A stretch of DNA of 9,850 nt from the NCBI GenBank assembly GCA_038231955.1, contig JBBSIS010000119.1, positions 1-9,850 on the forward strand. Direction: 5' to 3'. Each line of letters starts with the position of its first letter. Within the stretch, counting starts at the first letter, position 1. Both the position numbers and the translations under genes were made by a program. Origin of the DNA: CADCTB01 sp038231955 (GTDB taxonomy: Bacteria > Actinomycetota > Acidimicrobiia > Acidimicrobiales > AC-14). Of this stretch, positions 5,049 to 9,850 are shown piece after piece. The notes under the pieces are model-generated. The model had not been told where the DNA came from. It saw only the letters and a list, made by a program, of their open reading frames with translations, and searched no databases.

Positions 5049-6130
5049 CCGACGCGCTGCTCGTCCTCGCCGACGGGACCACCTTCGAGGGTGAGGCCAT
5101 GGGCGCCGAGGTAGAGGTGGCGACCGGTGAAGTGGTGTTCAACACCGTGCTGGCCGGCTACCAGGAGGTCATCACCGATCCCTCTTACGCCGGCCAGGTC
5201 ATCGCCTTCACCTATCCCCACATCGGCAACTACGGGATCAGCGAGGCCGACTCCGAGAGCGCCCGGCCGTTCTGCCGGGGCGTGATCGTTCGCGATCTGG
5301 CCCGCCGCCCGTCGAGCTGGCGCTCCACCGTCGATCTCGGCACGTGGCTGGCCTCCCACGGCGTGCCCGGCATCACGGGGATCGACACCCGCCGGCTCAC
5401 GCGTCACATCCGCGAGGCGGGCTCGATGCCGTGCGCCTTCGGGACGGCCGGTGAGACCACGCTCAAGGAGGCGGCGGCGGCCGAGCGGGGGACTGACGGG
5501 ATCGACCTGGTCTCGGGCGTGACCACGCCGGTCCGCTACACCGTCGGCGACGGCCCGCTGCGGGTGGTGGCGTTCGACTACGGGATCAAGCGCAGTATCC
5601 TGCGCATCCTGGGGGAGATCGCCACGGTGGAGGTGGTTCCCGCCGACACGCCCGCCCCCGAGCTGCTCTTCAACCCGCCCGACGGGGTCTTCCTGTCGAA
5701 CGGCCCGGGCGATCCCGGCGCGGTCGGCTACGCCGTCGGGCACATCGGTACCATGCTCGGACAGGTGCCGATCTTCGGGATCTGCCTCGGACATCAGCTG
5801 CTGGCCACGGCCTTGGGAGGCGAGACCTACAAGCTGCCCTTCGGCCACCACGGTGGTAATCACCCGGTCAAGCGGGTGAGCGACGACGCAGTGGAGATCA
5901 CCAGTCAGAACCACAGCTACGCGGTGGAGGAGGGCTCGCTGTCCGATGCCGACGTCACCCACGTGAACCTCAACGACGGCGTCATCGAGGGAATCCGTTG
6001 CCGCGACCTCCCGGCCTTCAGCGTGCAGTACCACCCGGAGGCCGGGCCGGGCCCCCACGACGCCCGCTACCTGTTCAAGGAGTTCGAGGATCTGATGCGC
6101 TCCCACAAGGCCGGCGGCGGCCTGTACTGA
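5045..6130 (+). CDS. carA: Carbamoyl-phosphate synthase small (glutaminase) chain
   Basis: Hydrolyses glutamine and channels ammonia to CarB. It has 361 residues, slightly shorter than E. coli CarA (382). The N-terminal CarA-specific domain covers about 3-150 (VFNTVLAGYQEVITDPSYAGQ, GITGIDTRRLTRHIR). The class I glutamine amidotransferase domain covers about 172-352, with nucleophile C247 in GICLGHQ, H330 and E332 in QYHPE, the oxyanion-strand motif LSNGPGDP (217-224) and KLPFGHHGGNHPV. ATG 5045 overlaps the pyrC TGA as ATGA, and LLVLADGTTFEG is the normal N-terminus, so the open frame further upstream is only pyrC read in another frame. The stop is part of a TGATG that opens a five-codon ORF leading to carB. 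Confidence 0.97.
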   Translation: MTDALLVLADGTTFEGEAMGAEVEVATGEVVFNTVLAGYQEVITDPSYAGQVIAFTYPHIGNYGISEADSESARPFCRGVIVRDLARRPSSWRSTVDLGTWLASHGVPGITGIDTRRLTRHIREAGSMPCAFGTAGETTLKEAAAAERGTDGIDLVSGVTTPVRYTVGDGPLRVVAFDYGIKRSILRILGEIATVEVVPADTPAPELLFNPPDGVFLSNGPGDPGAVGYAVGHIGTMLGQVPIFGICLGHQLLATALGGETYKLPFGHHGGNHPVKRVSDDAVEITSQNHSYAVEEGSLSDADVTHVNLNDGVIEGIRCRDLPAFSVQYHPEAGPGPHDARYLFKEFEDLMRSHKAGGGLY

Positions 6131-6146
6131 TGCCCTGGTCCCTCTG

Positions 6147-6147
<1 letters not shown>
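6130..6147 (+). other. Five-codon relay mini-ORF between carA and carB
   Basis: ATG-CCC-TGG-TCC-CTC-TGA (MPWSL). Its ATG overlaps the carA TGA (TGATG, 6128-6132) and its TGA overlaps the carB ATG (TGATG, 6145-6149). It sits between two copies of CTGATGCCC (6127-6135 and 6144-6152). carB lacks a clear Shine-Dalgarno, so this may pass terminating ribosomes from carA to carB. Expression is not proven. Confidence 0.4.
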
Positions 6148-9485
<3,338 letters not shown>

Positions 9486-9487
9486 AC

Positions 9488-9850
9488 CTGTCCACGGTCC
9501 TCGGATCGGTCCCGCTACCCAACCCCGTGATGACGGCGTCGGGCACGGCGGGTCACGGCGCCGAACTGGCTCCCTATGTCGACCTGTCCTCGCTCGGAGC
9601 GGTCGTGGTCAAGTCGCTGTCGGCGGAAGCCTGGGGCGGCAACCCTGCGCCCCGTCTGACCGAGGTCGATGCCGGGATGCTCAACAGCGTCGGCCTGCAG
9701 AACCCCGGGGTGGAGGCGTGGCTGGAGGACGAGCTGCCCGCCCTGCTGGCCACCGGCGCCCGTGTTGTCGCCAGCGTCTGGGGCTTCACCGTGGACGGCT
9801 ACGAGAGGGCGGCCTCCGCCCTGGCCGGGGCCCCGCCCGAGGTGGTGGCG
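9488..9850 (+). CDS. pyrD: Dihydroorotate dehydrogenase, class 1 (probably 1B), 3'-truncated by window edge
   Basis: Oxidises dihydroorotate to orotate on an FMN-bound cytosolic enzyme. The first about 121 residues are visible: LGSVPLPNPVMTASGTAGHG (FMN-phosphate side), K42 in VVVKSLS, NPAPRLTEVDAGMLNSVGLQNPGVE with N66 as substrate/FMN contact, and VVASVWGFT. The GNP.PRL.E....MLN..GLQNPG pattern is typical of class 1B; the catalytic base (Cys in 1B, Ser in class 2) lies beyond the window. The start is uncertain. No in-frame ATG, GTG or TTG lies in at least the last 120 bases of carB or before GTG 9527/ATG 9530, and those two fall inside the conserved PNPVMTASG. CTG 9488, two bases after the carB stop, is the best candidate, giving a normal short N-terminus. 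Class 1B enzymes work with PyrK, which is not present in the window. Confidence 0.92.
   Translation, partial: MSTVLGSVPLPNPVMTASGTAGHGAELAPYVDLSSLGAVVVKSLSAEAWGGNPAPRLTEVDAGMLNSVGLQNPGVEAWLEDELPALLATGARVVASVWGFTVDGYERAASALAGAPPEVVA

Overview
The window is a dense, high-GC (about 70% by eye), single-strand stretch of core metabolism. In order it holds pepQ (partial) - efp - nusB - pyrR - pyrB - pyrC - carA - carB - pyrD (partial), all on the + strand. The pepQ-efp-nusB block followed by a pyr operon is the arrangement known from Actinobacteria. The GC content, frequent GTG/TTG starts and the unmodified-type EF-P loop (PGKGGA) agree with that. Gene content alone does not fix the class; Acidimicrobiia or a related deep-branching actinobacterial lineage is my inference. 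I see no mobile element, CRISPR array, tRNA, rRNA or foreign-looking gene. No gene-free stretch reaches 300 bases.

Layout: 2-943 is the C-terminal part of an M24 metallopeptidase. A 55-base gap with two inverted repeats (942-998) leads to efp (999-1559). nusB (1559-2080) overlaps the efp stop by one base. The only long intercistronic stretch (2081-2204) carries the control region of the pyr operon. It has a weak promoter near 2118-2145, an excellent match to the PyrR-binding hairpin at 2162-2181, a Shine-Dalgarno at 2184-2192, and a strong intrinsic terminator at 2228-2253. The terminator falls inside the first codons of pyrR when the ATG at 2205 is used. From pyrR onward the genes overlap or nearly touch: pyrR/pyrB by TTGA, pyrB/pyrC by 8 bases, pyrC/carA by ATGA, carA/carB through two TGATG junctions around a five-codon mini-ORF, and carB/pyrD with almost no gap.

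The pyr genes cover de novo UMP synthesis from glutamine, bicarbonate and ATP (CarA+CarB), through carbamoyl-aspartate (PyrB) and dihydroorotate (PyrC), to orotate (PyrD). PyrR is the UMP-sensing RNA-binding regulator. CarB also carries its own allosteric domain with the residues that bind UMP in the E. coli enzyme, so end-product control appears at both the RNA and the enzyme level.

No wholly new system is visible. The most interesting feature is the pyrR leader, which looks like a self-contained attenuator in which PyrR would block translation initiation and thereby release a terminator embedded in its own coding sequence. Also worth a look are a repeat element placed at an identical distance before the pyrB and pyrC start codons, the relay mini-ORF between carA and carB, a hairpin touching the efp start codon, and the apparent lack of a standard start codon for pyrD.
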